From: Gymnogyps californianus
Taxonomy: Eukaryota > Chordata > Aves > Accipitriformes > Cathartidae
Reading direction: 5' to 3'
Assembly: GCF_018139145.2 (NCBI RefSeq)
Contig: NC_059473.1
Coordinates: 8,920,503 to 8,984,502, forward strand
Length of the DNA stretch: 64,000 nt
Shown: positions 10,717-25,000 of the stretch, piece by piece
Position numbering within the stretch: position 1 is the stretch's first letter
How the letters are laid out: every line of letters begins with the position of its first letter
The notes under the pieces: generated by a model
What the model was told of the DNA's origin: nothing
Database searches by the model: none
What the model saw: only the letters and a program-made list of their open reading frames with translations
Position numbers and translations under genes: made by a program

Positions 10717-13700
10717 CAAAATATCTTTTTAAAATGTTGCCAACCAGGACTATGTGACATTGAAGTCAGCTTGAATTTAACATGTACAATGTCCTTTCTT
10801 AATGAAAACCAGTTAACAGGTGGATTAGGACCAAAAAGATCACTGGTAAACAAAAGCTTATGACCTCTGAATACTACTTGTTGAGTTCAGGACAAACTTC
10901 GATATTGCTTTACCCAAAGCAATCTATGGTATTAAACATTTAAATATGTTATTTTAAAAATAGAGAAAACTTTTAGATTTCCTATCTAAAGCAGCTTATA
11001 CTTGGACAAAACTACAGAGATTTAAACATAAAACCAAATATAACCAAATTCTCTCCCAGGCATATTTCAATTAAGTGTCTTAATGAGTGTCTTAAATTCA
11101 GCTAATCAATTTAGGTCTTAAGAGGCTGACAACTTTAAAGGAAAACGCCAAAAGAAAATTCCTCAGGAAGAAACACTCTCAGATTTCCCTCGGTTAGGGA
11201 TACAATAAGATACAATTTCCCTGGGTTAAATGAATCTTCAACCTTAAAATCCTCCTTTGCCTTTCTGCTACGCTCCCTATATATGATCCTAACTCTGAAA
11301 CCAATCAAGGTCCATCAGACGACGGCCTCCTTCCCTCCACATCTCAGAACTCCGTGTTGGATTTTGCAGCCATCTCTCCATTGACTGAAACCAGAGAAAG
11401 GAATAATGAGAGACCACGATGTGACCACATAATTAAAGACTGTGTAAATAGAGGTAAATGGCAGGGGGATTACTGTAATTCAGCTAGGCACTTTAAACAT
11501 GTACATTTCAGCTGCCCAAAAGTGTGACTTTATATTTGCCATATTATCAGCTGCATTTCTCAATGGAAAAAGCTTTCCTTGCAAACATTGAGTAAGTTGG
11601 TATATGTAACCAAAAAGACAAATGGATCTGTGCTTTCCTACAGGGGCCAATTAACAACTCAAATGAACACCAGAAAACCGAAACTATATGCTCCTCCTCT
11701 TTAATACAGATAATTCTTGGTTATGTGATAGTCACTCTGCCTGAGTATAAGATTTACTGTTTTCCCGAAAATTCAGAGTGTCCCTGCAGCATGTAATCAG
11801 TAAATAAATTAATATTGCAGAGCAATTGCCATATCAATATTCCAAACTCTAGTTTTCTCAGAGTTCCCATTAAAAAGCTGTCACCACAGAAGCTGCAGAA
11901 GCACAAATGACAGATGGATCCCACTGGGAAAAAAAAAAAAAAAAAAACAAAAACAAACAAAAAACCCCACCAACTAAGCACATGTCATTCCTTCATGCAA
12001 AACATAATCCACAATTAGGTATCCTGACTTTTTTTAAAAGCTTCTGGACAGCTTATCTTGTTCCTTAGAGCAATCAAGCTTCCCATGACGACTAGGGTAT
12101 GGGATTTTGAATTGTTTCCCTCGACCAGAAATTCTTCTTCAAAACAAACATCCCCACATTCAACTGAAAAAAACAGCAGAGAAAAAAACAGGCATTGCTT
12201 TTTCCAAAGATTCAAATATGGTATTTCCTTGAGTCACGTCAGCACTCTCCTTGGCCTACCATCACCTTGTCAAACCCTCGTGCTGACCATGCCTCTATCC
12301 AATGGAAATTAGAGGTCTGATACTGTAGCCTGAGCTCAGAAATGGAAGTGAAGGAGGATGGCAAGAAGCTTCTAAGGGCAGGTAACAAACCAATTTCACT
12401 CCTTATAGCATCAGACTGCTTCTTCACGTAATTAAGGTCTGAGCACCTCTGGACTGCTACAAAACATCAGAAGTTGAAACACTGTTCTTTATGTTTTGAA
12501 ATGTAACCCATCTCCAGATTTGTTTCCTTATGCTGTGTGAACACAGCCACAAAATGAGAACACAAGGAGAAACGAAAAACAGTTGAAAACAAAAATAAAC
12601 TTCCAACCTTTGACAATCAAAGATTTGGAGAAGTGCTCATGCAGGAAGATACTTTTTAACAGAAATGTGCCATACAGAAAATCCAACAATTTAATGAAAC
12701 ACATTCAGAACAAATCCTTCAGCAACAGTTTGTTCAGATTTGCAAATCAGACTTTTAAAGAAATTAAATGTAAATATTTAACAAAAAGCTCTACAGAAGT
12801 TGACATTTTGAGATGAGTAAGTCCTTAACTGGTCTGTTGTGGATTAGTTGGTCTTAATTATGTCTTCTGGATTTACCTAAGGGTAAAAACTCCAGACGTA
12901 GAAACGATTATATTCATGGATGAACTATTACTAGGTCAGAAGCTGCCTGAAATCACAAATCTTTTGCTGAAAAAGTTCCTGCAAAACAATGAGACTTCTT
13001 TCACACAGGAGGAAGCTGTGCTGGGGAAAAGAAAAAATTAACTACCCCACAGCATTTTGTCTAAATCCTGTGTTTTTAAGATATTCATACAGCCAAATCC
13101 AACTGAAAACAAATGGGAATGAGGCACCTAAAATACCTTCAAGCACTAACTGATGTTTCAGTACCTAAAATACGGATAACCTGAAACACTAGCACATTAC
13201 CCTCCAACAAATAAAACTGAACTTGCACTCTCTTTAACAAGACTCTATTGGATGAGTCAATCACTGCTGACAAAATTTTTTATTTCCTTCTGGGAAGACT
13301 GGAGTGGAAAGAGAAGGACATTAAGTTATGTTAGATTGTCAGGGCTCAGTATTCTCTATACTGTATGTCTCAGTAACATCCTCATACTTGGAGGGGAAAA
13401 TATGTAAGTGTACCAGAAAAAAATATTCTGCATAATAAAGCAATCTTGCTATGGACCAACCAGAAAAACCTACAACAGAGTCAGAAAAATGATTTGGAAA
13501 CAAACACAGGTATGTTCACAGAGCTTTTCATGTTCGCACTGATGGGTTAAACTATCCAAACTACATGCTCAAGAGATGGAACAGACCCACTCCTTACTTT
13601 TTTGAGTGCCTCCTGCAAGACAGGCAGACATTTCATCAACAGTTTTCCAGACAACTAGCATATACGTAGTCATCCTGCCAATATTAGGCAATATTGGAAA

Positions 13701-16353
13701 TGTATGCCAGGAAACATTAGAAATGCAAGCATTAGGAAAGTTATTGATACGATGGTTTAGAATGTAAAAAGGTTTCTCAAAGGACTAAAAGAGGAACAAG
13801 GAACTTCCATTGCAAAGCACAAGAAAACATTTACTGTAAGGATGAGAGGAAGAAGAGGTAGGTGAGGAGAAAAGATTTCAAAAGATTGTGAAATCTGGTT
13901 TGGGCTTGCTAGTAATAATTCCTTAAAAGATGAAGGGAGAAGCAGAGCTCAGTATTTAGCTTGTTATGTTTTGGATGGGAACTGGTTACATGGACACCCT
14001 TCTTGCTCTGCAGGCTGGCTCCCTTATGAGATACTTATCACAAAGAGATCAGCCAAGACAAAACACTGAGCAGCAGCTGAAAGAAATTCGATTGTGTCTA
14101 ATTGTGATTGACAAGACAATTCCAGGGTAAAAAAAAAAAAAAAAAATCTGTTCCAAGAAAACAACTTTGAAATATTTGAGATTCCCATTAAAGTGACAGC
14201 CTACACATTAACTAGGAAAAGCTGTTTTGTTCCATATTGTATCAGTGAAGCTGCTCCTCTTCTTAGTGGGTGTCTGTTAAACAAGCTTTTCTTGTATTCT
14301 ATAAAGCTGCATATACAATATCAACTTTCTGTCCTATGTTTTACCACGTTCAGCTTGACACAGGTACGGTTTCTGGAATAACAAAATAAATTTGGAATCA
14401 CCAGCCACAAAAGTAGTAGGTGCTATTTGGGAGGCAAGGGGAAGAGAGGAGGAAATACGGAACACACCATCAGTGAGGAGGTGTATGCTTTATAATCTGT
14501 GGACATGCCAAAGCTACTTTTTGTACTATCCTAGGACTTCAATAAAATGCTTTTGAAAATTAAAAATACGCTCTTCCTTGATAAGCAATAAATTAATTAT
14601 TATATAATCGTCAATTATGAAAGGGAATATTGATTCCCTCATGCATACATATGTTAGATAAGGCACAAATTCCTACTATATCGTCTTCTAGTCAATGGGA
14701 CAAAGAAATAACACTATCCTGCTGGCTGCCAGAGTCAGTTTCAGTACAATTAAACAAAAAGTTTAGTACAATTAAGACACTTTTAGTCTCCCGAGAGGAA
14801 GAAACTTCTACTATCCCAAGCCACAAAGAAAACCACAACTGAGAAGAAACTTCCTAAGCAGGTTTTCCCCTGTCTCCTAGAGCATTAGACCATACCACCC
14901 TCATCAATCAAGAAAAGCCATTAAAGAGTCTGCAACAAGCAAGATCAGAAAACTGTAGTTTTGTTGTGAACGGCTTACTGTGGAAGTGCCGGTGCTCCAG
15001 CAGCAGCCCACACAGGCATCAATAGCTCTCTGAAACGAATGTCAATTCAAAAGGCAGAGGCAGAATGCAGAACTGCTCAAATGAGCAACTGCTAAGATAG
15101 TGAAGGTAAAATGATGGAAAATTAATGATGCTATTCCTTTAAAAATTAAGGGAATTACAGGAGCAGTTCTTAGTCTCATGAGGTCAGCTTACCTTTTCCA
15201 TTTTTCATTGTTTCTCTTTCCCCTCCGAACTGATTGCCACGTGCTCGCTGCTGACATGCAGCTGTCTATTAATACACAGAAACCCTATTATTGTAGTGGC
15301 AGCCCAAAGCACCACTATACTTAACGTGCTGCACAGATTTCAATCAGAAGCCTTGGCAGATTCAAAGTAATTTTTCAGGAAATTTGGCCTTCACTCCTAG
15401 AATTACAAGGACAAACTTAAGAAGTTGAAATGCCTGCTCCTTGACACTTTAGACCTTCTACAGACAGAACTACTATTGACATCTGAGAAAAATTCCCTGA
15501 ATAGAACTACAGAATTTGGCTAATTGTAAGTAGAGGTGCCTGTTTGGCTGCTCAAGCTTCCTGGACACTAGCCTGTAAAATCCTGTTTTCCAGTGACTTA
15601 TAAAACTTAAACCATCAAAGCTGCCATCTTCCATGATGGAGCATCTGCTGCAGGCTGGTTTCTAACCCCACTAGCTTGGGTTTAAGGGAAAACTATTCTT
15701 CTATTTCAAAAAATGAGGCACACAGAGCATTTTACTATGTCTCGAGTGGAGCAGGCTTCACCCCTTCACAGCTTCCTATGTGTGACCACACAGAGCATAC
15801 ATTAGTCTCAAAGGAAAAATAAGTCTACGTATTGCCGCACTGACATTTGGGGCAGAGAACAAGACTTTTCTTGTCATTAGTGATCCTTCCTAGCAGGAGG
15901 TACTATACCTTCCAGCTAAAAGACAGCAACTCTGCCCTCGGTATTCTTCATGCTGGTATCTGAAAGAGGGAAAGGGCCTGGCTGGAAGAGAAAGAAATAG
16001 GCTATCTTAATTCATCCTCTTCTCCCATATGCATTACAATACAGTCTTTAATTACATGATCATATATTTTCTACAGGACCTGTGAATAATTCATTCCATA
16101 GACTGTACTCTGGGAATGAATCAAGAGAATGCAGTGAACTAGACTATTATCTACAGGACTCCTACCTCATTTGTTGCTAAAGCTGGATGATGAATGAGTC
16201 ATGGAATTGTAGAGGAAAAAAACCTAGTCTCATAGCTAATACATTTATTCATTTTAAAAGCTACTTCATTTTTTGTGTGTTTCTTGGGGGATGGGAGAAT
16301 TAAGAAGCGTTTCACTTATCTGGAGTTCTGTTTTGTTTATCATTTACCTAGAA

Positions 16354-16402
16354 ATTCATCTCTACTTCTGTAGAGATGAATCTAAAGTAACAGATTACTT
16401 TA
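16354..16402. repeat. Two adjacent perfect hairpins
   Basis: The first hairpin has 12-nt arms, ATTCATCTCTAC (16354-16365) and GTAGAGATGAAT (16370-16381), with loop TTCT. The second starts one base later with 8-nt arms, TAAAGTAA (16383-16390) and TTACTTTA (16395-16402), with loop CAGA. Both are perfect. They lie in intron 12 with no recognised element around them. Confidence 0.7.
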
Positions 16403-18412
16403 AATCTATTAGTCCCTCCTCAGGGCCAACATGTAACCCTTGCTATTGAAAGAAATTGAAGAAAAGAGTAGGACTGTGCATACTAGTAACAACTACAAAG
16501 GAGAAAAAACAGACTTCAGGACTAGCAACACAATAGCAAAGTCTTTTGCAGAGGAAGATGCATAGGCTTGGTTGCCAGCACGTTCTTGTCCCTCACAGCC
16601 CAGCTACTGAGGTATACAGTGAATGAACCTGGAGAGACACATGGCAGTCAGAAACTGGACCTGCCCTTTCCTTTGTTCAGGAATACAGCCTGATTGCAAC
16701 AGCGGCAGATTTGTGCTGCCATCTGTGTTTAAGACATCTCTTAGTGGATTTCATTAAAAATATCATCTCCGTAGTTGGGAAGAACAAAGAACAAGCACAC
16801 CACTCCAGCAGCACTTCTACCACAGTATGGCTGTATGAATCAAGGCTATGCTCAGTTGCCAATTAAGACATTAAGTCAAGTGCACAACAGTACCATGTAC
16901 TCAAAGCTATCAGAATCATGCAGTAAAACACTCCTAAATATACTGCTAAAAACACCAGCAGAATAAAATGGTTCTAGTATTTCATATCCAATACACATTG
17001 CCATTAGAAACAGTTCCTTTGTGAGGGACTCAAGATAAATCTATGTTTTTCGTCTAAAATGTTGATGTTGGAACACTTCTCTACCCTCCCATAACAAAGT
17101 CCAACGAGAAATTTACATGCTGTCTTTTCTCCTTCTCACTACTTCTCTGCTGATCCTTTAGAAGAAACAGCTTTCAGGGGATATTTCTTCTTCTTCTTTT
17201 TTCTACAGGCTAAATCAGGAGCTTCCACTGCTTTCAATTTAGCTCCCCTTCCTGCCACAAGAAAATTAATAGAAAAGCAGATCAAATGCCCAGGAGGAAT
17301 TGTTGAACAAGTGGCATCTGAGCTGTAGAAAGGATTTCAAAAGCAACTCACTCTGTCTGACTCCCTCTCATTTGAAAACCGCCTACAAGCCCTAGGGATG
17401 GATTAAAGCTAAGCATGGCCTGGATAACTTACAAATGCAGGGCCCCAGTTGTAAGGAAGACAGCAGCGAAATACTTGGGAGTATGGTTATTCCTAGAAAC
17501 CGGAGGGCCTCCTTTGGAATGCACAGCCTGGATCAACCAAACTATTCAACCCTGCCTTAATCCGTGGTTGGTGACCTCAGAAACAGCAGCCCTCGACCGT
17601 GCTTCTCTGATGGTCCAGGTGGTTTCAAGTGGGAAAAACAGTTTAAAACTGAAATAAAAACCAATCAGTAGCATTAGGCATCTCTTGATCGCAACTTTCT
17701 AGCAGAAACTGAAAGCTAGAAGCGGTCAGTCCACAGCAGAGGCATCGCAAGCAGCTAAAGAGGCTGCAAGAGAGAAAGAAGGTTTCTTAATCAGATGAAC
17801 ACAGGTGGCAGGCAGACTGGAAATCAGACAACTATTTCTTTTGAAATCTACTTTTGACTGCTGCATTCAGCATTCCCCAGGTGGCTGGGACCCTTTCAAT
17901 AGTGTTTCTATTAGAAAAAAAGCTACAGTAGAGCAGTAGCACCAGTTCCCAATTTAGTATTTTTTCTTCCTCTGACAACAGCAAGCCAATGTTGAGAGTG
18001 GACAAAGCAATGAAAAAAATCATTAGTGAGCGAAGAGCAATGAGAGCTGCTCTCCTGAAGAAAAAGCAATGTGTGTCTCAGGACAACCATATAACCCCTT
18101 AAAAAGTTTCTGTTTTTTTGCTTTTATAGAAAATTCTCTCCACTGTATTTTCTTTCTTCTCAGTTTGCATTGACCTAGGCATACTTACCAGACTGAAGCA
18201 AGGGGGATAATCAGGTAAAGTAATGATCATCATTTAATAATGGCATCTGTTCAGTAATATAGTATGAAAAAACAATATCTATTTAAGGTAAAACAAATCA
18301 TGTTTGGATGATCTCTGTCCAAACTCAAATTCCAAAGCAGAAATCTGTGTGCTGGCCAATAGCATAAAGATGCCGGGATGAAAATACATTCATTTTATCT
18401 TAATAACCAACG

Positions 18413-18438
18413 AAAAAAAAAAGGGGGGGGGGGGGGGG
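18413..18438. repeat. A10-G16 homopolymer junction
   Basis: A run of about ten A is directly followed by 16 G on the plus strand. G16 can fold as a G-quadruplex on this strand, or as an i-motif on the complementary C-run, which is in the KIF16B transcript. No gene feature lies nearby. Confidence 0.75.
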
Positions 18439-21400
18439 AAATATAATGTTATGTTTTCATGAACCAACCCCCAAAGAACAAAAAGTCCATCTGTAGAGGC
18501 TTTGGAGGAGGGAAGCTATGTGACATTTAGTAATGACAATTTATCCCAACTTTAAGTCTTCTGACCAGAATAGACGATTTTATGGACTACAACCACTGCC
18601 AGTAACTGCTGCACTTCGGAAATAAATAAATAATGCACAAGGCCAGGTATAAGAAAACAAACCCTAATAAAAACAAGAGCTAAACTAGATATTACTTGTC
18701 ATTGCTCAGGAGGCAGGAGTTGTGGGTAAATACTGTACAAGGATTGAGAACAGTAAACATTCCCTTGTTGTCAGACAACTTTCTCACAAAAAGATGGAAA
18801 AAACCCAATAAACTTATTAAATTTTAATGTACTGAAATTCAATTATAAACCTACACAAGTGATTAATGAAGAGAAAAATGTTAAAAGAAACTGTTATAAA
18901 TAGAAGCTGCATATCATTGCCACTGGCTTTTCAACTGCAAGATCCGTTAAAAGAGAAAGCAAATAGCAGAAGTGGCCTGGTGAAAGATCTGTAAGTCCAA
19001 AAGCCTGTTTGCTTTCTCAACTATATTACCTGGTCAAATAAAAGATACTACCTCTCCCAGAAACTGTTCTTTTATATCCCTAAAATATCAGAGCTACAAC
19101 AAAGTTAAGAAAACAAATACCTTTTAAAGGCTTTAGCTAAAGTAACTTGTCAAATGTTCTAGATATACAGTCATTTGAAAAAGAGAGTTGAAAAATGTAC
19201 TGACAAATAACTGCAATAATTTTGAATGTACATAATCACTTTACAGTGCATCCCACCTGCGAATTGTTGTTCAGAAGCATTTCTGTCAAAACAGTTACTC
19301 AGGTTCTTCGGGTCTTGCTCCTAAACCAACATTTTGGCATTCTCACAAATTTATTTTAGTAGATCCGAACAGCAATGAAAGTCAAGATACTGCAAATCAT
19401 TTTGTCTTAAAATATCTGAATTAAATCTGAATTAAGCATGCAGAAGAACCTGATTTTTGTATCGGCAGTGACATCTAGCGCAAGAAACCAAAACCACATT
19501 TAAACAGGCTTCTAGAGAAAGAGAAGCTATTATCATTTATTGTGTGATTTCTGACCGAGATAAACAAGAATAATTAACATCAGCGCTTTTAAAACTTCCT
19601 TAGTATCATCTTCTGCACAACATTCACAAGCCAGCCGAAGGGAATCCTATTAAGCATAATATGTTAATAAGAGACTACTTAATGCAAATGTGCATTTTCC
19701 CTTTCCATACAAATTCAGTTTGATAAATGTACATACATTACATAATTGTTGGAGGGCAAACAATTGTTGAGAAAGCAAACATCCCTAGGAACAGAGTTGT
19801 TATTCTATTTATTCTATCAACTTTTCTAAAAGAAAACAAATTCAGCAGCAACATCTGACTTAAATTCTTTCTGCCAGCTCCATAGATATGCAATCCTATT
19901 TTAATTTTGCAGTGGTTTTTAAACCTTTCTTAAAAATGCAAGCAGAAGACATAGCTTGTAGAAAGGAAAAAAACTGGAAGCGTGCAATGAGTGTTGTCTA
20001 ATACAGATCACAAATAGAAGAAGTTATAAAATAACAAATAAAATTTGTTCAAATGAAAGTACAAATTTAAGTCTCCCATTAAAAGTATAGTTATGCTTCA
20101 AACACAGCCAACAACAGACATTCTAATGAAAATGCAACACCAACATGTCTAACTAGCAACAATTTTAGAAAAATGATTCATTTACTGAAAAGTGAAAAAA
20201 ACCTTAGAAACAAGTGTTATTCCTGCCAAACATACAAATAAACACATATGCCAAAGCTGAAAATGAACAGTTTAAATACAGTATCGTGCATACATCGTTT
20301 TGTATATAAATACACATCACTCCTGTAACTCCCTTTTTTTCATTTGACCTGTAAATACAACCATTTTAGGACCTGTGTTCCAAAGGTATGTGTCCAGAAG
20401 CCTTAAAAAGTCACATGTACTTTTTAAGGGCAGGATTAAAGCCTACGTTGGTGTCTTTTGTAAAAACTTCATAATACGCAATTTTCCAATATCTAATTTG
20501 CCCAACGCTAAAATGATTAGCTTGATACAAATAATCACAAATATCAAGATGTATTTTTGTTCATCAGATAGTTTTATATAATTTATATATTTCTAAATTA
20601 AAAAAAAAAAAAAACCAAAAAAACCCAAAAAAACCCAGCTATTCATTAGCGATCTAGGACAACTACATTATGCATTAGGTTCCTAACGCTCTAGTAATCT
20701 TACTATGGAATACGCACAAAACCCACAAGATTTTGTTGGTTACTAAAGGGGAAGTGTCACAAGCAGTGGTTTTTGGACAAGAAGCGCATGCCATGGTTAA
20801 TGGACTATCATCACTACTAGTGATGCAACAAGTACTTTTAAAAAGTTCCACACTTTGTTCTTCACAAACCCAACAGCTTGCACAACTTCTCTACCCTACA
20901 GCCATCAAAAAGAGGATTTAGTAGACACAAGAATTTTATGTGAAAGTAGCAGGTGTTAATTGAGAGCACTTTTCACCTGAGTTGTTAAACACCTGAGTGT
21001 TAAAACAAAGACATGAAATGCTCATCGAGGGACAAGGTACTGAGGTAGAACACAAAACAAGAGAGAAGAGGAAAAGGAGACAAGCCAGTCAAGGTTAATA
21101 GTAAGTAACAAACAGGCATAAAACAGGAAAATGGTTATGTATGCCCAGCCTTACAGGCATAAGAACTGAGATAATGGTGTTCAAATACCATTCAGCAACT
21201 GTAGTTTAAAAGTTATCTGGAAATGCAAATAAATGTAGACTAATGCAGCATTTATATAGAAGACAACAAACTGCTCTTGACAGAGTTCACTACGGTATAC
21301 AAGCCAGCATGGAAAGGAAATGATTAAAATCAAAATCTATTAGCTTCTGCCACCCTAATCAGCACCTCATAAAGAGCAACACAATTACTTTGAGTTTTGG

Positions 21401-22029
21401 TCTCCTGTGTCTTTGCTGTGTATAGCCAAGATTCCTAAAGAAAGAAAATTCCCCTGTTGAGATGAGTATGTCTACCAAGGTAACTGTTTGGTATTAGTCT
21501 GTATTTATTCATCATGGCAAGTCAAGAGTATTTCACCTCCCCCAAAAAGAGGCATGATATATTAAAAAAAAAAAAAAAAAATTATAGATGTTAATGCTTG
21601 AAGATACACATACAGTTTTCTTCCCCAGGTAGGAACAACCATTGCCAAGGCATAAAAACGTACTGTGAATCAGTACTCAACCAAAGGGCACAAAAAAGAA
21701 AAAGATCAAATAAACAGTGTTCAATAACATATTTACACAACACGGGGTAAAATGCTGCAGCAGAATTAGTATTATTGATGAAAGTGAGGCTGTGTTACTA
21801 AATCCAACAGGACAAAGCCAGTTGAAGCAGCTACTAGTTAAACTATTGATCGTGACAATTAGACATACACACACACAAAAAAGACCCTGTCCTTTAATAG
21901 ACTCTGTGAAGACAGATCTCTCTGCATCCTTTGACATCAGTTGAGCTCTGCCACACAAAGCTAGTGACATGATTAGAATCAAACAACAGGATAATAAAAT
22001 AAAAGGTAACTCTAAATCTACTTAAAACT

Positions 22030-22050
22030 GGGGGGGGGAGAAGGGGGGGA
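22030..22050. repeat. Short G-rich tract
   Basis: Two G-runs (about 9 and 7 nt) are separated by AGAA on the plus strand. This is simple sequence within intron 12 and no further function is visible. Confidence 0.55.
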
Positions 22051-25000
22051 ACAGCATCTAAATACCTTAATGCTAGGTACAAATGACATACATCAAAAAG
22101 GCAAAAGCTAAAAGTCAAACCAATTTCTACACAAACAGTAAAGGCGAGAAAAAATATAAAAGAAAGTTGGGAAAAAAAACCAGCAGTAAATTATATAAAG
22201 GAGTACACATTCTATAAAGATTAATATAAAAGCTGCTAAAGGTTAGAGAAAGAAATTGGAACATGCACAAAAGATGACAAAAATAAGATGCCAGTAAAAG
22301 AAAAAAAGATCTCTAGGAGAATGACAACACATGCAGTGAAATATAGCAGCCACATCAAAAGAAGTTTTGTACCAATTAAAGCCTCAAAGAAAGAGAAAAA
22401 TCCAAAGTTGGGTAAGTTACTCTAACATCTTAGAAAGCATCCAAAGAAATTACAGACCTCGGGATTGATCTTTAACAGAACAATACAAAAAGGACTAAAC
22501 TAAGGAAAAGAGCAAACAGTTTTTCTTCCCTCCTCCTCCTCTTTTTGGGGATGTGTATGGGGGAACATTAACAGAAGGAAAAAAAAAATACTCCATAGAA
22601 AGATTCAATGAGAGTGAGACGAAAGCAAAATCCTAAAGTTAAGTGCTGAGGTTGCAAGACACCTGAAGACAGAGCAGCAATATAAAGCAGTGCTGTTTTG
22701 TAAAGTGCAATTCTTTTGACAGCTGGTGACATTTGAGGAAATAACCCAAAGCCTGTGGACTTCAAATCAAACACTATCGCTTTGGTTTTCGATGCAGTAT
22801 TTTACCCAATGCTGAAGCACCATTCCGCATATTTATTAAGTTTATTAAGCATTAAAATATCCTCCCTTTGATTAAAAAGGGGGACAGGACAGATTGTAAT
22901 ACTAGGTTAGTAAGGTTAGAGTATCATGTTGTATTATAGTGAGGAGGTCAAGGATGAAAACAATCACCACCACCGGAAACAATGCTTGTCACTTCAGACA
23001 GATTAACAACGCCAAGAAGTTGCCATGCTACGCAATAAAGAATACTTCATATGGAGTCAGCACAAAGTTAAAACCCTGATGTATGCAGTGTCCTAATCTT
23101 TGCATAAGGAAAACAGGAGGATTTCGGCTTTAGGTGTGAGTTGACAGTAATTCAGACTCCAGAGGAACCCAGACAGTCACCCTACAAAAGGGCTTCTTCC
23201 AAATGCATGAAAGAAAGAGAGCACGCTATCAATACTACCATCACCAGTCCAAGATATGTCCATTCTGACAACAGTATATATGAAGGATTATACAAGATGT
23301 TCACAGGTGATAATGGCATTCAGCCATACAGACTCCGCACCAAATCCAGAACTGACAACATTTATAGACAGGATAGTTCAACATACTCAATCTAAAGATG
23401 TACACTGTGATGGAAAACCATAACTTCGGGTGAACTACACAGAGACAAATGTCAAAGGCGACAAAAGCTACAAGCAGAAATAAGGAAGAACAGTGGGATG
23501 TACATGTCAGCTGCACACATGGCACTGTGCCAACTGAAATAATTGAATTTTAAGCTGCCAAATACTTTTTATCAAAAACTTGCCTTCACACGATATTCTC
23601 TCTTCCTCAGTATTTTCTAGCTGGATAGTATTTTCCATTCCCTATGAATTATTTTCAAGGTAGCATTTAGACGTTGCTGGTCTAATTTAAAAAAAGGTTC
23701 GAAATAACTGGCATGGGTGAACGAGTTTGAGGAACATCTTCCCTGCAAAACAGTATGCATCACTTCTTTGTCAGGCCTGATGAAAGCACTGTATTCAGTA
23801 AAAGCTAGGTAACTTTCCAGCAGTATCTGTTGATCTAGAAGAAGACACCAGCATGCCCTATGAATCTGGCATCCTGTATTTCACAAGGCTTATGCAAAAT
23901 CCTTTCAATTATTTTGGATTTAAACATTAACAGATTTTCCCATCAGCCTGTGAGAACAATTCAAAACCATGTGAACTCTGATATTTAGAACTTAGTATGA
24001 AAAAGCATAACTACATATAATAGAGTAGGAAATCCCATTCAGATACTAGCAAGTGCACTTGCATCTGGCAAGCATATATGAATAGGTAATAGGTAGCTGT
24101 TTATATGAATTTTCAAAATCAACTGCCTAAAAGATTTGGAGCAAAAGGTGTCAGGGACTGAAAAGCAAAAGGTTTTTAATTCTCCAAGCCTGCTGCAGGG
24201 CAGGAACTGAAAAGCAGCAACTATCTCAGGACTGCAAGCCCAGGGGGAGGCAAGAGGAAGCAGGTTTTAGAACTTCACATTTGTATTTATGTTTAAGTAC
24301 CTTAATGAAGAATGTCCTGGAAGTTACTGAATTATGGCATGGAAAAAGTTGCAGTTGTGACTGCAGCGAGGTGGACATACGAAGACAGTCTCATTTCTCC
24401 AAGGGCGCCGAGACATTCTAGTTTTACAAATGAACAACGTGTACGGTCTCTGTGTGCAAGAGGGGGGTACATCAATAACGAAACAAAAAAGCCAGTGAAC
24501 TTACAGGGAGTCCATTACAACAAACACCGCTGCTCGCCATAGTTTAAAATGTGCTTTCAGGCAACTCAGCCTGGCAAACTTCCAAAAAGCTCTTTTCCAC
24601 TCGTATGCTGGCAGTGATTTCAGGAATCGTTAAACAAGAAGTGAATAAAAATATGGATGGCTTTGGTAAAATGGTGTAAAATAAAACAATACAAACAAGA
24701 AATCTTTTGCAGATTTGCAGTTTTCTGGGGCCAAGAAAGTTTTATCAACTGCTTTTAACCCAAAAGTGAAATATAAGCTATGTTCACGTACTCAAATATC
24801 AGCATATAAAAGTGCAAAATACAGAAGCTGTATGATAACAAAAGCTCAGTACCAGAAAAGTAGCATTACAGCTTCTGTGTTTAAGTCCTTTATACTCAGC
24901 TATTTAACAAATGCAGCTTTCCCTTGTTTATATGAATTGTTCGGTTAACACCTCCTACAATTCTGTAATTTCTGTGTAAGAATCAGTGCATTTCCAACAT

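Noticed and set aside
17330..17657. Less AT-rich segment with an 80-codon frame
   Set aside because: It looks slightly like old retroelement sequence, but no diagnostic motif or border could be found.
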